Below, piece by piece: positions 1 to 11,414 of a stretch of DNA of 64,000 nucleotides (position 1 is the stretch's first letter; every line of letters starts with the position of its first letter). The notes under the pieces were generated by a model. That model had not been told where the DNA came from. It saw only the letters and a list, made by a program, of their open reading frames with translations, and ran no database searches. Location: NCBI RefSeq assembly GCF_040732315.1, contig NZ_CP160388.1:2508494-2572493 (forward strand), in the 5' to 3' direction. Made by a program: the position numbers and the translations under genes. Source of the stretch: Oryzisolibacter sp. LB2S (lineage in GTDB: Bacteria; Pseudomonadota; Gammaproteobacteria; Burkholderiales; Burkholderiaceae_C).

Positions 1-833
1 CGCTCTTGCGCAAGAACATCGAGCGCCTCATCGCGCAACTGGCCGCGCTGCGCGGCGCCGACGGCCAGTCGCTCGAAATCACGCTCACCACCAACGGATC
101 GCTGCTCGCGCGCAAGGCGCAGAGCCTGCGCGACGCCGGCCTCTCGCGCGTGACCGTGAGCCTCGACAGCCTGCAGGACGAGGTCTTTCGCGCCATGAAC
201 GACGTGGACTTCCCGGTCGCCGAGGTGCTGGCCGGCATAGAGGCCGCGCGCGCGGCGGGCTTTGAGCGCACCAAGGTCAACATGGTGGTCAAGCGCGGCA
301 CCAACGACCACGAGATCCTGCCCATGGCGCAGCACTTTCGCGGCACGGGCATCACGCTGCGCTTCATCGAGTTCATGGACGTGGGCGCGACCAACGGCTG
401 GCGCATGGATCAGGTTCTGCCCTCCGACCAGGTCATCGCGCGCCTGCAGAAGCGCTGGCCGCTGGTGCCGCTCGCGGCGAGCAGCCCCGGCGAGACCGCC
501 CAGCGCTGGGGCTGGGCCGGCCCCGACGGCCGCCACGACCCGCGGCTGGGCGAGGTCGGCGCCATCAGCAGCGTGACACATGCCTTCTGCGGCGACTGCA
601 ACCGCGCGCGCCTGTCCACCGAGGGGCGCATGTACCTGTGCCTGTTTGCCACCCAGGGCTGGGACCTGCGCCGGCTGCTGCGCGGCGGCGCCAGCGACGC
701 GCAGATCAGCGCCGCCATCGGCGACATCTGGCACCAGCGCACGGACCGCTACTCCGAGCTGCGCGCGAGCCTGCCGCCCGATCAGGGCACGGGCCGCGGC
801 CGGCGCATAGAGATGAGCTACATCGGCGGCTGA
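1..833 (+). CDS. moaA: GTP 3',8-cyclase MoaA (3' part)
   Basis: Radical SAM enzyme of molybdenum cofactor synthesis that converts GTP to 3',8-cyclo-GTP, the precursor of cPMP. Only the C-terminal ~277 codons are present. The frame is open to the window edge and begins within the 'PLLR' segment that follows the radical SAM core motif, so the N-terminal CxxxCxxC cluster lies outside. The second 4Fe-4S site is visible near the end as [11 protein letters not shown] followed by a third cysteine in MYLCLF. The protein ends in the family's C-terminal double glycine (YIGG), needed for catalysis. mobA and moeA follow directly, consistent with a cofactor operon. Confidence 0.97.
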   Translation, partial: LLRKNIERLIAQLAALRGADGQSLEITLTTNGSLLARKAQSLRDAGLSRVTVSLDSLQDEVFRAMNDVDFPVAEVLAGIEAARAAGFERTKVNMVVKRGTNDHEILPMAQHFRGTGITLRFIEFMDVGATNGWRMDQVLPSDQVIARLQKRWPLVPLAASSPGETAQRWGWAGPDGRHDPRLGEVGAISSVTHAFCGDCNRARLSTEGRMYLCLFATQGWDLRRLLRGGASDAQISAAIGDIWHQRTDRYSELRASLPPDQGTGRGRRIEMSYIGG

Positions 834-871
834 TGTCCCATGGCACAGTTTCGGGACACAGATCGACACGC

Positions 872-1509
872 ATGACGGATCCGCAGGACATCACCGGCCT
901 CATCCTCGCCGGCGGCCGCGGCACGCGCATGGGCGGCGTGGACAAGGGCCTGCAGCAGTTTCGCGGCCAGCCGCTGGCGCTGCACGCGCTCAGGCGGCTC
1001 GCGCCCCAGGTGGGCGCCGTCATGATCAACGCCAACCGCAATCTCGCGGCCTACGCGGCGATGGGCGTGCCCGTCTGGCCCGACGACCTGACCGACTACC
1101 CGGGCCCCCTGGCGGGCTTTCTCGCCGGCCTCGCGCATTGCACGACGGACTGGCTGCTCACCGTGCCCTGCGACACGCCGCTGTTTCCCACCGACCTGGC
1201 CCGGCGCCTGGCCGACGCGGCCGCCGCCGCGGGGGCCGACCTCGCCATGGCCTGCGCGCCCGAGCCGCAGGCCGACGGCGGCACGCGCCTGCGCAATCAG
1301 CCCGTGTTCTGCCTGCTGCGCGCCAGCCTGCGCGAAAGCCTCGAGCGCTTCACCGAGCGGGGCGGGCGCAAGGTCGAGCAATGGGCGCGCGAGCAGCGCT
1401 GCGCCTTCGCCCATTTCGACCGGCCCGGCGACGACCCGCTGGCCTTTCGCAACACCAACACCCTGGCCGAGCTGCACGCGCTCGAGGGCCAGCAACCCAA
1501 GGCCATGCC

Positions 1510-1513
<4 letters not shown>
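872..1513 (+). CDS. mobA: Molybdenum cofactor guanylyltransferase MobA
   Basis: Transfers GMP to molybdopterin to form the guanine dinucleotide cofactor. The N-terminal nucleotide-binding signature [13 protein letters not shown] followed by DKGL is intact. The protein has 213 residues, the usual family length, with conserved WPDD and PCDTPLFP segments of the GT-A-like fold. I chose the ATG at 872 because it places the signature about ten residues in. An in-frame ATG at 833 overlaps the moaA stop and would add 13 residues by coupled translation. The stop overlaps the moeA start (ATGA), so the two are probably translationally coupled. Confidence 0.95.
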
Positions 1514-2856
<1,343 letters not shown>

Positions 2857-2871
2857 GGAGAAACTGAACAA

Positions 2872-3195
2872 ATGCCCTACCACGCACAACACCTGGCCGA
2901 AGCACCCACGCGCGACGCGGTCGATCAGATGCAAGGCGCCACCGTGCTCGAATTTGGCGCGCCCTGGTGCACCCATTGCCAGCGCGCCCAGCCGCTCATC
3001 GAAGAGGCCCTCAAGGACCAGGCCGGGGTGCAGCACCTGAAGGTCGAGGACGGCCCGGGCCGGCCGCTGGGGCGCAGCTACCGCGTCAAGCTCTGGCCCA
3101 CGCTGATCTTTCTGAAGAACGGCCAGGAGGTCGCACGCCTGGTGCGCCCGCAGGCGCAGCAGGAGCTTACCGACGCGATGCGCGCGCTGGCCTGA
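2872..3195 (+). CDS. Thioredoxin family protein
   Basis: Small cytoplasmic thioredoxin-fold protein of 107 residues. The redox motif is WCTHC (usual thioredoxin WCGPC), placed after the beta strand VLEFGAP. The cis-proline segment LWPTLIFLKNG is present, with strands ending in LVRPQ. A good ribosome site (GAGGAG) precedes the ATG by about ten bases. It lies 15 bp after moeA and may be the last gene of the cofactor operon. The CTHC dipeptide suggests a specialised disulfide reductase or resistance-type thioredoxin rather than TrxA. The partner is unknown. Confidence 0.88.
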   Translation: MPYHAQHLAEAPTRDAVDQMQGATVLEFGAPWCTHCQRAQPLIEEALKDQAGVQHLKVEDGPGRPLGRSYRVKLWPTLIFLKNGQEVARLVRPQAQQELTDAMRALA

Positions 3196-3219
3196 TCGGC
3201 TCCAGGGTCAGAGCCAGGG

Positions 3220-3666
3220 TCAGCGCCCGAGTGCCTGCTCCACGCCCTGGTTGGCCAGGGCATCGGCGCGCTCGTTGCCGGGGTCGCCCGCATGGCCCTT
3301 GACCCAATGCCACTCGATGCGGTGGCCCGCCTGGTGCGCCAGCTGGTCCAGGCGCTGCCACAGCTCGACGTTCTTCACGGGCTGGCCGGCCGCCGTGCGC
3401 CAGCCCTTTTTCTTCCAGCCGCCAATCCATTCGGTGATGCCCTTGCGCACATACTGGCTGTCCAGGTAGAGCCGCACCTCGCAGGGTTTCTTCAACGCGG
3501 CCAGGGCCTGGATCACGGCCATGAGCTCCATGCGGTTGTTGGTGGTGCCCAGCTCGCCGCCAAACAGCTCCTTCTCGAGCGCGCCCGAGCGCAGCACCAC
3601 GCCCCAGCCGCCGGGGCCCGGGTTGCCCTTGCAGGCACCATCGGTATAGATCACGACCTGATTCAA
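3220..3666 (-). CDS. rnhA: Ribonuclease HI
   Basis: Endonuclease degrading the RNA strand of RNA-DNA hybrids (primer and R-loop removal). It has 148 residues. The motif [16 protein letters not shown] carries the first catalytic Asp. The Glu of [13 protein letters not shown], the Asp of YLDSQYV and the C-terminal GDPGNERAD carboxylate are all present. I chose the TTG at 3666 because AGGAG stands seven bases upstream and translation then begins at the first beta strand (NQVVIYTDG). Longer in-frame starts would run into the hairpin region upstream. It lies downstream of the methyltransferase gene on the same strand, a pairing common in Burkholderiales. Confidence 0.95.
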   Translation of the reverse strand: MNQVVIYTDGACKGNPGPGGWGVVLRSGALEKELFGGELGTTNNRMELMAVIQALAALKKPCEVRLYLDSQYVRKGITEWIGGWKKKGWRTAAGQPVKNVELWQRLDQLAHQAGHRIEWHWVKGHAGDPGNERADALANQGVEQALGR

Positions 3667-3680
3667 AAAAAACTCCTGAG

Positions 3681-3709
3681 AAAACCAACCACCCACCGCG
3701 CACGGTGGG
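3681..3709 (-). terminator. Hairpin with T-rich tail between methyltransferase gene and rnhA
   Basis: A perfect 7-bp stem (CCCACCG/CGGTGGG) with a 4-base loop is followed on the minus strand by TGGTTGGTTTT. It lies directly after the methyltransferase stop and just before rnhA, so it may attenuate read-through between the two. Confidence 0.55.
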
Positions 3710-3712
3710 CAC

Positions 3713-4486
3713 TCAATGCCTGCGCGCCACCTGCACCTGGGCGGCAGCGGCCTTGGGCGCCCTGCGCCACGCGGGCTCAAGCAGCCGCATGCCGGGCACG
3801 CGCTTGACGGCGACGATCACATAGGCGGCCCCGAGTATCGGCCACCAGCGCGCGCCCAGACCGTCCATCCAGCCGTAATGCTCGAGCCAGCGCTCGCTGC
3901 CCGAGGCCGGCCGATAGCAGCCAAAGCTCATCGACTCGAGCTCGAGACCCAGCAGGCGCAGCCAGTCGCGCAGCCGCCCGGGCGCAATGAACTCGCCCAC
4001 GTCGGGCAGGTAGAGCTGCCCGCCGCCCCCGCAGCGCTGGTACAGGCGGGCGCGCCACTGGCGCAGGCCCCACAGGCTCCAGGGGTTGAGGCCGCTGATC
4101 ACCACGCGGCCCTCGGGCACGAGCACGCGGTAGACCTCGCGCAGCGCGGCATGCGCATCCTTGCTGAGCTCCAGCGTATGGGGCATGGCGACCAGGTCCA
4201 GACTGGCCTCGGGAAACGGCAGCGCCACGTCCTCGGCCCACAGCGCCAGGGCGGGCGCGTCGTCGCAGGCAGGGGGCTGCACCTCCTGTTCTGCGCCCAG
4301 CGCCAGCCAGCGGTGTGGCATGCGGTTGGCGCGCAGGCCGGCCAGGTCCGGCATGCCCAGCTGCAACGCGTGGTAGCCAAAGATGTCGGCCACCAGCTCG
4401 TCGTAGCGCTCCTGTTCCCAGGCCAGCAGATAGCGCCCCGGGGGGGAGGCAAGCCAGTGGTGTAAACCTATAATTTCGCCGCTCAT
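3713..4486 (-). CDS. SAM-dependent methyltransferase (class I)
   Basis: Class I methyltransferase of the methyltransferase_11 type, 257 residues. The N terminus ([19 protein letters not shown]) is typical of the small proteobacterial family encoded next to rnhA and gloB. The central domain has [20 protein letters not shown] and [21 protein letters not shown], corresponding to motifs II-IV. The substrate is not known. The start is placed at the ATG at 4486, which shares two bases with the divergent gloB ATG. Starting further upstream would run inside gloB. Confidence 0.88.
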   Translation of the reverse strand: MSGEIIGLHHWLASPPGRYLLAWEQERYDELVADIFGYHALQLGMPDLAGLRANRMPHRWLALGAEQEVQPPACDDAPALALWAEDVALPFPEASLDLVAMPHTLELSKDAHAALREVYRVLVPEGRVVISGLNPWSLWGLRQWRARLYQRCGGGGQLYLPDVGEFIAPGRLRDWLRLLGLELESMSFGCYRPASGSERWLEHYGWMDGLGARWWPILGAAYVIVAVKRVPGMRLLEPAWRRAPKAAAAQVQVARRH

Positions 4487-4487
4487 G
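4470..4487 (+). promoter_or_regulatory. TATAAT box immediately upstream of gloB; overlapping divergent start codons
   Basis: A consensus TATAAT occupies 4470-4475, ten bases before the gloB ATG (4485-4487). Transcription from it would begin almost at the start codon, giving a nearly leaderless mRNA. No good -35 element is evident. The methyltransferase ATG on the other strand occupies 4486-4484, so the two starts overlap within CATG and the promoter lies inside the methyltransferase coding sequence. Confidence 0.55.
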
Positions 4488-5261
4488 AATTTGCTGCCGT
4501 TGCCCGCCTTTGCCGACAACTACATTTGGATGCTGCACGATGCGCGCCATGCGCTCGTGGTCGATCCGGGCGACGCCACGCCGGTGCTGCAGGCGCTGCA
4601 GGACATGGGCTTGTCGCTGCAGGCGATTCTAGTCACGCACCACCACGGTGACCATGTCGGTGGCGTGACAGCGTTGCGCAACGCGACCGGCGCCGTGGTC
4701 TATGGCCCGGCGCGCGAGGACATCCCCGAGCCGCTCACGCGCCTGGCCCAGGGCGACGAGGTGAACGTCCTGGGCCTCAGGTTCACGGTGCTCGACGTGC
4801 CCGGCCACACTGCGGGGCATATCGCCTACTACTGCGCCGACATGAATGGCGCGCCGCTGCTGTTCTGCGGCGACACCCTGTTCTCGGGCGGCTGCGGGCG
4901 CCTGTTCGAGGGCACAGCCGCGCAGATGCAGGCCTCGCTCGACGCGCTGGCCGCCCTCCCCGACCCCACACGCGTGTGCTGCGCGCATGAGTACACGCTG
5001 TCCAACCTGCGGTTCGCGCGCGCCGTCGAGCCCGGCAACGAGGCCCTGCAGGAATACCAGAATCACTGTGAGGCGCTGCGCGAGGCCGGCAGGCCGACAC
5101 TTCCCGCACAGATGGCGACGGAGCGCGCCATCAATCCCTTTCTGCGCACGCGCGAAGCCGCCGTGGCCCTGGCCGCGCATCGCTTCGACACGCATGTCGA
5201 CACACACAACCCCGCCGCGGTGCTGGCTGCACTGCGCCAATGGAAGAACGAATACCGATGA
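4485..5261 (+). CDS. gloB: Hydroxyacylglutathione hydrolase (glyoxalase II)
   Basis: Hydrolyses S-lactoylglutathione to lactate and glutathione in methylglyoxal detoxification. It has 258 residues. The N terminus [17 protein letters not shown] is typical of the family and fixes the start. The metallo-beta-lactamase THHHGDHVGG motif binds the two metals, with further ligands in GHTAGH, FCGDTLFSGGCGRLFEG and CAHEYT. The C-terminal helical domain is complete and ends in WKNEYR. The stop overlaps the start of the downstream lytic transglycosylase (ATGA). Confidence 0.96.
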   Translation: MNLLPLPAFADNYIWMLHDARHALVVDPGDATPVLQALQDMGLSLQAILVTHHHGDHVGGVTALRNATGAVVYGPAREDIPEPLTRLAQGDEVNVLGLRFTVLDVPGHTAGHIAYYCADMNGAPLLFCGDTLFSGGCGRLFEGTAAQMQASLDALAALPDPTRVCCAHEYTLSNLRFARAVEPGNEALQEYQNHCEALREAGRPTLPAQMATERAINPFLRTREAAVALAAHRFDTHVDTHNPAAVLAALRQWKNEYR

Positions 5262-6760
5262 GACTGCTGCACCTTCTGTGGCTCGCCAGCCTGTTGTGGC
5301 TGGCCGGTTGCGCCACCACCACCGGCACCGACAGCAACCAGGCCACGGGAAGCCAGCAGGGCAGCCCCGACGCGGCCGCGGTCTACCCTTCGGGCCCCCT
5401 GTCCCCCATCACCGCGGGAAGCGCACGCGGGCACATGGTGGCCGGCATCCACACGCCGTCCGACCTATGGGATCGCATCCGCCGCGGCTTTGCCATGCCC
5501 GATCTGGAGACCGATCTGGTGCACGACCGCGAGCAGTGGTATGCCACCCGCCCCGACTACATGCAGCGCATGACCGAGCGCTCAAGCAAATACCTGTTCC
5601 ACATTGTCGAGGAGCTGGAAATGCGCGGCATGCCCACCGAGCTGGCCCTGCTGCCCTATATCGAGAGCGCCTTCAACCCCCAGGCCGTCTCCAGCGCCAA
5701 GGCGGCAGGCATGTGGCAATTCATGCCGGCCACGGGCACCTACTTCGACCTCAAGCAGAACGCCTTTCGCGACGACCGGCGCGACGTGCTGGCCTCCACG
5801 CGCGCGGCGCTCGACTACCTGCAGAAGCTGTACGGCATGTTCGGTGACTGGCACCTGGCCCTTGCCGCCTACAACTGGGGCGAGGGCAGCGTGGCCCGCG
5901 CGATTGCACGCAACGAGAAGCAGGGCCTGGGCACGAGCTACACCGAGCTGACCATGCCCGCCGAGACACGCATGTACGTGCCCAAGCTGCAGGCCGTCAA
6001 GAACATCGTGGCCGACCCCGATCGCTTCAACACCGAGTTGCCGCTGATCCACAACCACCCCTATTTCCAGCGCGTGGACATCACGCGCGACATCGACGTG
6101 GCGCTGGTCGCCAACCTGGCCGGCATACGCGTGGAGGACTTTCGCGCGCTCAACCCCTCGCTGCACAAGCCCGTGATCCTGGCCGCGGGCATGCCGCAGA
6201 TCCTGCTGCCCTGGGACAATGCCCAGGTGTTTCGCAAGAACCTCGCGGCCTACGACGAGGGCCAGTACGCCAGCTGGACGGTCTGGACCGTGCCCAGCAC
6301 CATGAGCGTGGCGGCCGCCGCGCAGCGCGCCGGCATGAGTGAAGCCGAGCTGCGCCAGCTCAACGGCATCCCGCCGCGCATGATGATCAAGGCCGGCTCG
6401 GCGCTGATGGTGCCGCGCGCCGCCGGCACGCGCGCCGACGTCTCCGAGCATGTGGCCGACAACGGCCAGATCGCCTTCACGCCCGAAGTCGTCACGCGCC
6501 GCACCAGCGTGCGCGCGGGCAAGCGCGACACGGTCGCCAGCATCGCCAGGCGCTACAAGGTCAAGGCAGAGGATGTGGCCGACTGGAACGACCTCAAGGT
6601 CTCCAGCAGCTTCAAGGCCGGAGCACGGGTCGTGATGTACCTGCCGGTACGCCTCGGTGCTGCAAACGCCGGCGCCAAGTCGTCAGCCGCTCGTTCCGCC
6701 CAGGTCGCCAAGGCGGCACCCAAGCGCAAGGGCGGCACCCCCTCCAGGCGCAAGCGCTGA
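5258..6760 (+). CDS. mltD: Membrane-bound lytic murein transglycosylase D-like lipoprotein
   Basis: Cleaves peptidoglycan glycan strands with formation of 1,6-anhydromuramic acid. It has 500 residues. The N terminus is a lipoprotein signal (MRLLHLLWLASLLWLAGC), so it is anchored to the outer membrane. The SLT domain spans about residues 100-230, with the catalytic Glu in LPYIESAFNPQAVS and the AAGMWQFMPATG and AAYNWGEG motifs. Two LysM-like modules follow at roughly residues 345-395 and 410-465, the second starting RAGKRDTVASIARRY. The tail is basic (KRKGGTPSRRKR). Start overlaps the gloB stop. Confidence 0.93.
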   Translation: MRLLHLLWLASLLWLAGCATTTGTDSNQATGSQQGSPDAAAVYPSGPLSPITAGSARGHMVAGIHTPSDLWDRIRRGFAMPDLETDLVHDREQWYATRPDYMQRMTERSSKYLFHIVEELEMRGMPTELALLPYIESAFNPQAVSSAKAAGMWQFMPATGTYFDLKQNAFRDDRRDVLASTRAALDYLQKLYGMFGDWHLALAAYNWGEGSVARAIARNEKQGLGTSYTELTMPAETRMYVPKLQAVKNIVADPDRFNTELPLIHNHPYFQRVDITRDIDVALVANLAGIRVEDFRALNPSLHKPVILAAGMPQILLPWDNAQVFRKNLAAYDEGQYASWTVWTVPSTMSVAAAAQRAGMSEAELRQLNGIPPRMMIKAGSALMVPRAAGTRADVSEHVADNGQIAFTPEVVTRRTSVRAGKRDTVASIARRYKVKAEDVADWNDLKVSSSFKAGARVVMYLPVRLGAANAGAKSSAARSAQVAKAAPKRKGGTPSRRKR

Positions 6761-6887
6761 AGATCAGGAACGCTCTATTCCGCAGCTTTCGTCCCGCCAA
6801 GTTCCTCGCACCGATCGGGCAGGCGTTCAGAGGCCGCCCGGCTCCAAGCGCTGATCGGCGCCGCCCCGCGTCAGCGGGACGCCAGCG

Positions 6888-7895
6888 TCACTGCTTGGCC
6901 TCGGTGCTCGTCTGGGTTGCGCTGAGCTGCAATGCCTCTGCGGGGCTGTAGGGCATGAGGCCAGCATCGGAGGCCAGCCATCCCGTGCCGTCGGGCTGCA
7001 GCGCAATGTCCATCAGCGTGGCGCGCCCGCTCAGGTGCCGGAGCTTGAAATGCGCACCGCCATCGTCGCTGGTCGCCACCATGCTGCCCTGCCCCACGAG
7101 CAGGATCTGGCCGCCGGGCAGCACGACGCTGCCAAAGAACGAAATGGGCGCCGGAATCGCGGCGCGCTGCCACTGCTCGCCGCCGTGATTGACATAGGCA
7201 TTGCCGCGCATGCCATAGACCAGCCAGCCATCACCGGCCAGCGGCTGGGCGTTGTAGAACGAGCCGTTGTAGAACTCGGGCAACTGAGTCCATGTCTCGC
7301 CCAGATCCTTCGAGCGCAACACCAGTCCGCGCTCGCCCACGATGAGCCAGTCCCGACCATCGGCCGAGCCCACGACCCGGTTCATGTGCTTGTCCTCGAC
7401 CCCTTCGGGCAGCGTCAGCGGCTGCCAGGTCTTGCCGTCGTCCTGCGACTGCAGCGCACGCCCGAACGCCCCTACCGCCAGCCAGCGATCGTCGTGCAGA
7501 TTTGCCGCACTCATGATCGGCTCGCCGTTCTTCTCGTCGAAGGCCACCTCGGTCCAATTCAGCCCCCCATCGGTGGTGCGCAGAATCCAGCCCTCATGCC
7601 CCACGGCCAGGCCACGCAGACCATCGTGGGCAAACACCACCTGGGTGATCAATGCCTGGCGATCCTGCGACAGCTTGGCGGGCGTCCAGTTCTTGCCCTG
7701 GTCGCTCGAGTACAGCAGCTTGCCCAGTTCACCCCCTGCCACCAGGGCGGCCTTGGACTGCACAACCGTATTGAAATGAATCTTCTCCACCGCCAGACGC
7801 GTTGCCGCGAGCGGCTGCGTATGCCGGGGTGAAAACGCTTGCACCGCCGCAACCGCCATTACGGCCGACATGGTCAGGCCAACGAGTATTCGCAC
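6888..7895 (-). CDS. Exported YCF48/BNR-like beta-propeller protein
   Basis: Predicted exported protein of 335 residues with an N-terminal hydrophobic signal (MRILVGLTMSAVMAVAA). The body consists of repeated blades of the Asp-box/BNR type: SSDQGKNWT, TTDGGLNWTEV, SQDDGKTWQPL, SKDLGETWTQL and TSDDGGAHFKL, about every 45 residues, as in the YCF48/HCF136 fold. Such proteins often accompany DUF1302 and DUF1329 proteins and an RND transporter in clusters for hydrophobic substrates. Both DUF partners are present nearby, but no RND gene is in this window. A role in steroid transport or assembly of the uptake apparatus is inference. The start is preceded by AGGAGACAAGC. Confidence 0.82.
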   Translation of the reverse strand: MRILVGLTMSAVMAVAAVQAFSPRHTQPLAATRLAVEKIHFNTVVQSKAALVAGGELGKLLYSSDQGKNWTPAKLSQDRQALITQVVFAHDGLRGLAVGHEGWILRTTDGGLNWTEVAFDEKNGEPIMSAANLHDDRWLAVGAFGRALQSQDDGKTWQPLTLPEGVEDKHMNRVVGSADGRDWLIVGERGLVLRSKDLGETWTQLPEFYNGSFYNAQPLAGDGWLVYGMRGNAYVNHGGEQWQRAAIPAPISFFGSVVLPGGQILLVGQGSMVATSDDGGAHFKLRHLSGRATLMDIALQPDGTGWLASDAGLMPYSPAEALQLSATQTSTEAKQ

Positions 7896-7980
7896 GCTTG
7901 TCTCCTAGTTCGTCGCGCCATGTGGCGCTCTCAACGGGTATGGGCCATTGCACAGCATTCTGACGAATGCGCTGGAGCTT

Positions 7981-8000
7981 TCATCGTCCAAAAGGACGAC
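7981..8000 (-). promoter_or_regulatory. Putative steroid-regulon operator, copy 1
   Basis: TCATCGTCCAAAAGGACGAC contains the perfect palindrome TCGTCC-AAAA-GGACGA. It lies 86 bp upstream of the YCF48-like gene. Related copies with the same TCGTC-N6-GAC spacing occur at 9905, 12942 and 13918. Confidence 0.6.
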
Positions 8001-8020
8001 CACCCCACGGCCGACGCAGC

Positions 8021-8058
8021 AAAAAAAAGGGCACTGGCCGCTTGCGCTGGCCAGTGCC
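8021..8058 (-). terminator. Rho-independent terminator after the DUF1302 gene
   Basis: A perfect 10-bp stem (GGCACTGGCC/GGCCAGTGCC) with a 9-base loop is followed on the minus strand by eight T residues. It lies 54 bp after the DUF1302 stop. Confidence 0.9.
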
Positions 8059-8112
8059 TGACGACCCGGGGTGGCCGCTCTGCCACTGCCACCCAGGAGG
8101 ACCGCATCATCG

Positions 8113-9819
8113 TCAGAAGGTGTACTTCATGGTCAGGGACAGATAGTCGCGGTCGGTCAGCAAGCGGTTGTTCCTCATGTCGAGCGAAGCACTGCCCAGA
8201 TAGCCGAAGTAGCTCAGGCCCAACGCCAGATTGCCCTTGTAGACGAACGAGGCCCCCACGCTGTAACGCCTGTCGCCCTGGCCACCACCGACACCGCCGA
8301 CAAGGCTGCGGCCCCGGAGCTGGTGCTGATAGGCGATGGGCACGTTCAGGTCCCAGCCCTCGAAGATGCCGGGGTAGCCCAGCACCAGGGTGCCGGAGAA
8401 TGCCCAGGCGCTCTTGGAGCGGAACGACAGCTTGTCCGAGGGCACAAAGCCGTATGCCGGCGGGAACGACTCCGAACCCACGGCCGCGCGCTTGTCGACC
8501 TTGCCGATGGCCACGCCCGCCACCTCGGCCAGCAGCTGCACCTGATCGGCAATCGGCGTGCGCCCAATGTTGTAGAAGCCGCCGACGTTCAGCTGGGTGA
8601 TCTTTGCCCGGGTCGCCGTCGCCATGGTCGTGCCCTTGGCCGGATCGATGACGGCATCGACCAGCACCGGCGCGCCATCGCGGTAGGTCAGTTCACCGTA
8701 GGCCGACACCGGCCCAAACGTGGTACTCACCGTGCCGCCGAGCAGCTTGATGTTGTCGAAGTAGCGCACCTGATAGGAGCCGTTGCCGATCTGCTTGAGC
8801 CCGCCCATCGCAGCCTGCAGCGCCGGGGGAATCGGCGAGCCCGGGGTGAATGCGTTGATCTCCGTCAGCGGCGTACGGTCGTGGTAGTTCATGAAGTACA
8901 CGCCGACCTCGGTTTCGTCCGAGACGCGATACCGCGTGCCAATACCCCATTGCCCGGTCTTGCTGGGTTCGATGTCGGAACCGCGCGGCCCGAAGGAGCA
9001 GCCGCTGAAGCCCGCATAACCCACGGCAGGTACCGGAGGAATCGTGGTGTAGGGCCCCAGGCAGCTGCCGCCGGGGCCTACCGCGTCCGAGCTGTTCAGG
9101 AACGAGCCTGGCGCGGGCGCGATCGTGGGATGGAAGCCGAACTGCGCATAGCCCAGCAGGGACCAGCGCGGGTTCATCTCGATGGACATCGAGATCTGGT
9201 CCTCTGGCAACACCGAGTCCTTCACCTCGGTTCCCGGGACACCGACCTTGGTGCCGTCGAACGGACCCTGTGCCTGGGCCATGTTGGGCAGGAAGGTCGC
9301 CTCGCCCCAGTTCACCACATGACGCCCAAGGCGCACCGTCGCGCGGCTGTCACCGAGTCGGAACGAGGTGTAGCCATAGACGTCGAGGAAACGACTGTAG
9401 CCACCGTGGTAGCGCTTGGCCTGGCTCGTGAAATGGTTGAACGGTGGCGGCTTGTTGACGGTCCTGGAATTGGGGTCGTTGTCGTTCGTGCGGTGATAGA
9501 CATCGTCGTAGAACGTGCTGCCCGACAGCACAAAGCCGCTGTCGCCCTTGTACACCTTGCTCTCGAAAAGAGCCGACAGGCGGTTGGCCGTGAGTGCGCC
9601 CTTGCTGAAGTTGTTGTCACCATCATTGCTGCCCGCGGCGCCGGCAAGAATGGGGTCGGCATGCTTCATGCGCTGCGATGCCGTATAGGTGCCGGTCAGC
9701 TTCCAGTCCAGCTTGACATCGTTGCCCAGTTCCACGGTCTCGCCAGCATGGGTGCCCCCTGCCAGGACCGCGGCCAGTGCGGCGGCCGCGATCGGCCTGA
9801 GTTGGGTGCTATGACTCAC
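8113..9819 (-). CDS. DUF1302 family outer-membrane protein
   Basis: Predicted outer-membrane beta-barrel of 568 residues. The signal peptide ends near THAGETVEL. The family is linked to uptake or handling of hydrophobic compounds and often lies with DUF1329 genes, as here (11415-12800). The region GRHVVNWGEATFLPNMAQAQ is a typical conserved DUF1302 segment. The protein ends in aromatic-terminated strands (SLTMKYTF), as expected of a barrel recognised by BAM. The GTG at 9819 was chosen because AAGGAGAC precedes it and it begins the signal peptide. An open frame continues far upstream on this strand but runs antisense to hsdA and is not coding. Upstream is operator copy 2. Confidence 0.9.
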   Translation of the reverse strand: MSHSTQLRPIAAAALAAVLAGGTHAGETVELGNDVKLDWKLTGTYTASQRMKHADPILAGAAGSNDGDNNFSKGALTANRLSALFESKVYKGDSGFVLSGSTFYDDVYHRTNDNDPNSRTVNKPPPFNHFTSQAKRYHGGYSRFLDVYGYTSFRLGDSRATVRLGRHVVNWGEATFLPNMAQAQGPFDGTKVGVPGTEVKDSVLPEDQISMSIEMNPRWSLLGYAQFGFHPTIAPAPGSFLNSSDAVGPGGSCLGPYTTIPPVPAVGYAGFSGCSFGPRGSDIEPSKTGQWGIGTRYRVSDETEVGVYFMNYHDRTPLTEINAFTPGSPIPPALQAAMGGLKQIGNGSYQVRYFDNIKLLGGTVSTTFGPVSAYGELTYRDGAPVLVDAVIDPAKGTTMATATRAKITQLNVGGFYNIGRTPIADQVQLLAEVAGVAIGKVDKRAAVGSESFPPAYGFVPSDKLSFRSKSAWAFSGTLVLGYPGIFEGWDLNVPIAYQHQLRGRSLVGGVGGGQGDRRYSVGASFVYKGNLALGLSYFGYLGSASLDMRNNRLLTDRDYLSLTMKYTF

Positions 9820-9904
9820 AGTGTTGTCTCCTTGTTTGTATTCACGTGGGTGGGACGCGCATGACAGCGACTGGAGCGCATTGTTCTCAGCCCACCTGCA
9901 AACT

Positions 9905-9924
9905 TCATCGTCTATAAAGACTAG
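9905..9924. promoter_or_regulatory. Putative steroid-regulon operator, copy 2
   Basis: TCATCGTCTATAAAGACTAG, with the palindrome GTCT-ATAA-AGAC, lies between the divergent DUF1302 (start 9819) and hsdA (start 10042) genes. Similarity to the copy at 12942 extends beyond it, both having GACTAG followed by a TTTCCC block. It could control both genes. Confidence 0.6.
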
Positions 9925-10041
9925 AGGCTTTCCCGCAGCGGGTTGCACCGACTCCATATCGTCCGTTTGCATGTGGCGCAGGGAGTGCGCATGTTGTGTG
10001 ATGGCACGTTGGCAATCCCTCTCATCACACAAGGAGTACCC

Positions 10042-11209
<1,168 letters not shown>

Positions 11210-11340
11210 CCGGAAAGCAGGCGCCCCTGGAGGGGCCCTGCAATCCCATGCGCGCCTGCCGTTCCAATGGCCGATCTCAAGCGGTCGCCGGCGCCTCGAG
11301 CATCGGACGAGACGCGCATCACGACGGCGAGCCAACCCCA

Positions 11341-11372
11341 GAAAACACAGCGCCCACCGCAAGGGTGGGCGC
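11341..11372 (-). terminator. Hairpin terminator after the DUF1329 gene
   Basis: A 9-bp stem (GCGCCCACC/GGTGGGCGC) at 11350-11372 is followed on the minus strand by TGTGTTTTC. It is 43 bp past the DUF1329 stop and may also stop plus-strand transcripts from ksi. A weaker GGCGCCCC/GGGGCCC hairpin lies near 11220, just after ksi. Confidence 0.65.
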
Positions 11373-11414
11373 ATGGTGGGCCGCCGCGGTGCGTGCGGCG
11401 AGCTCAATGCCTCG

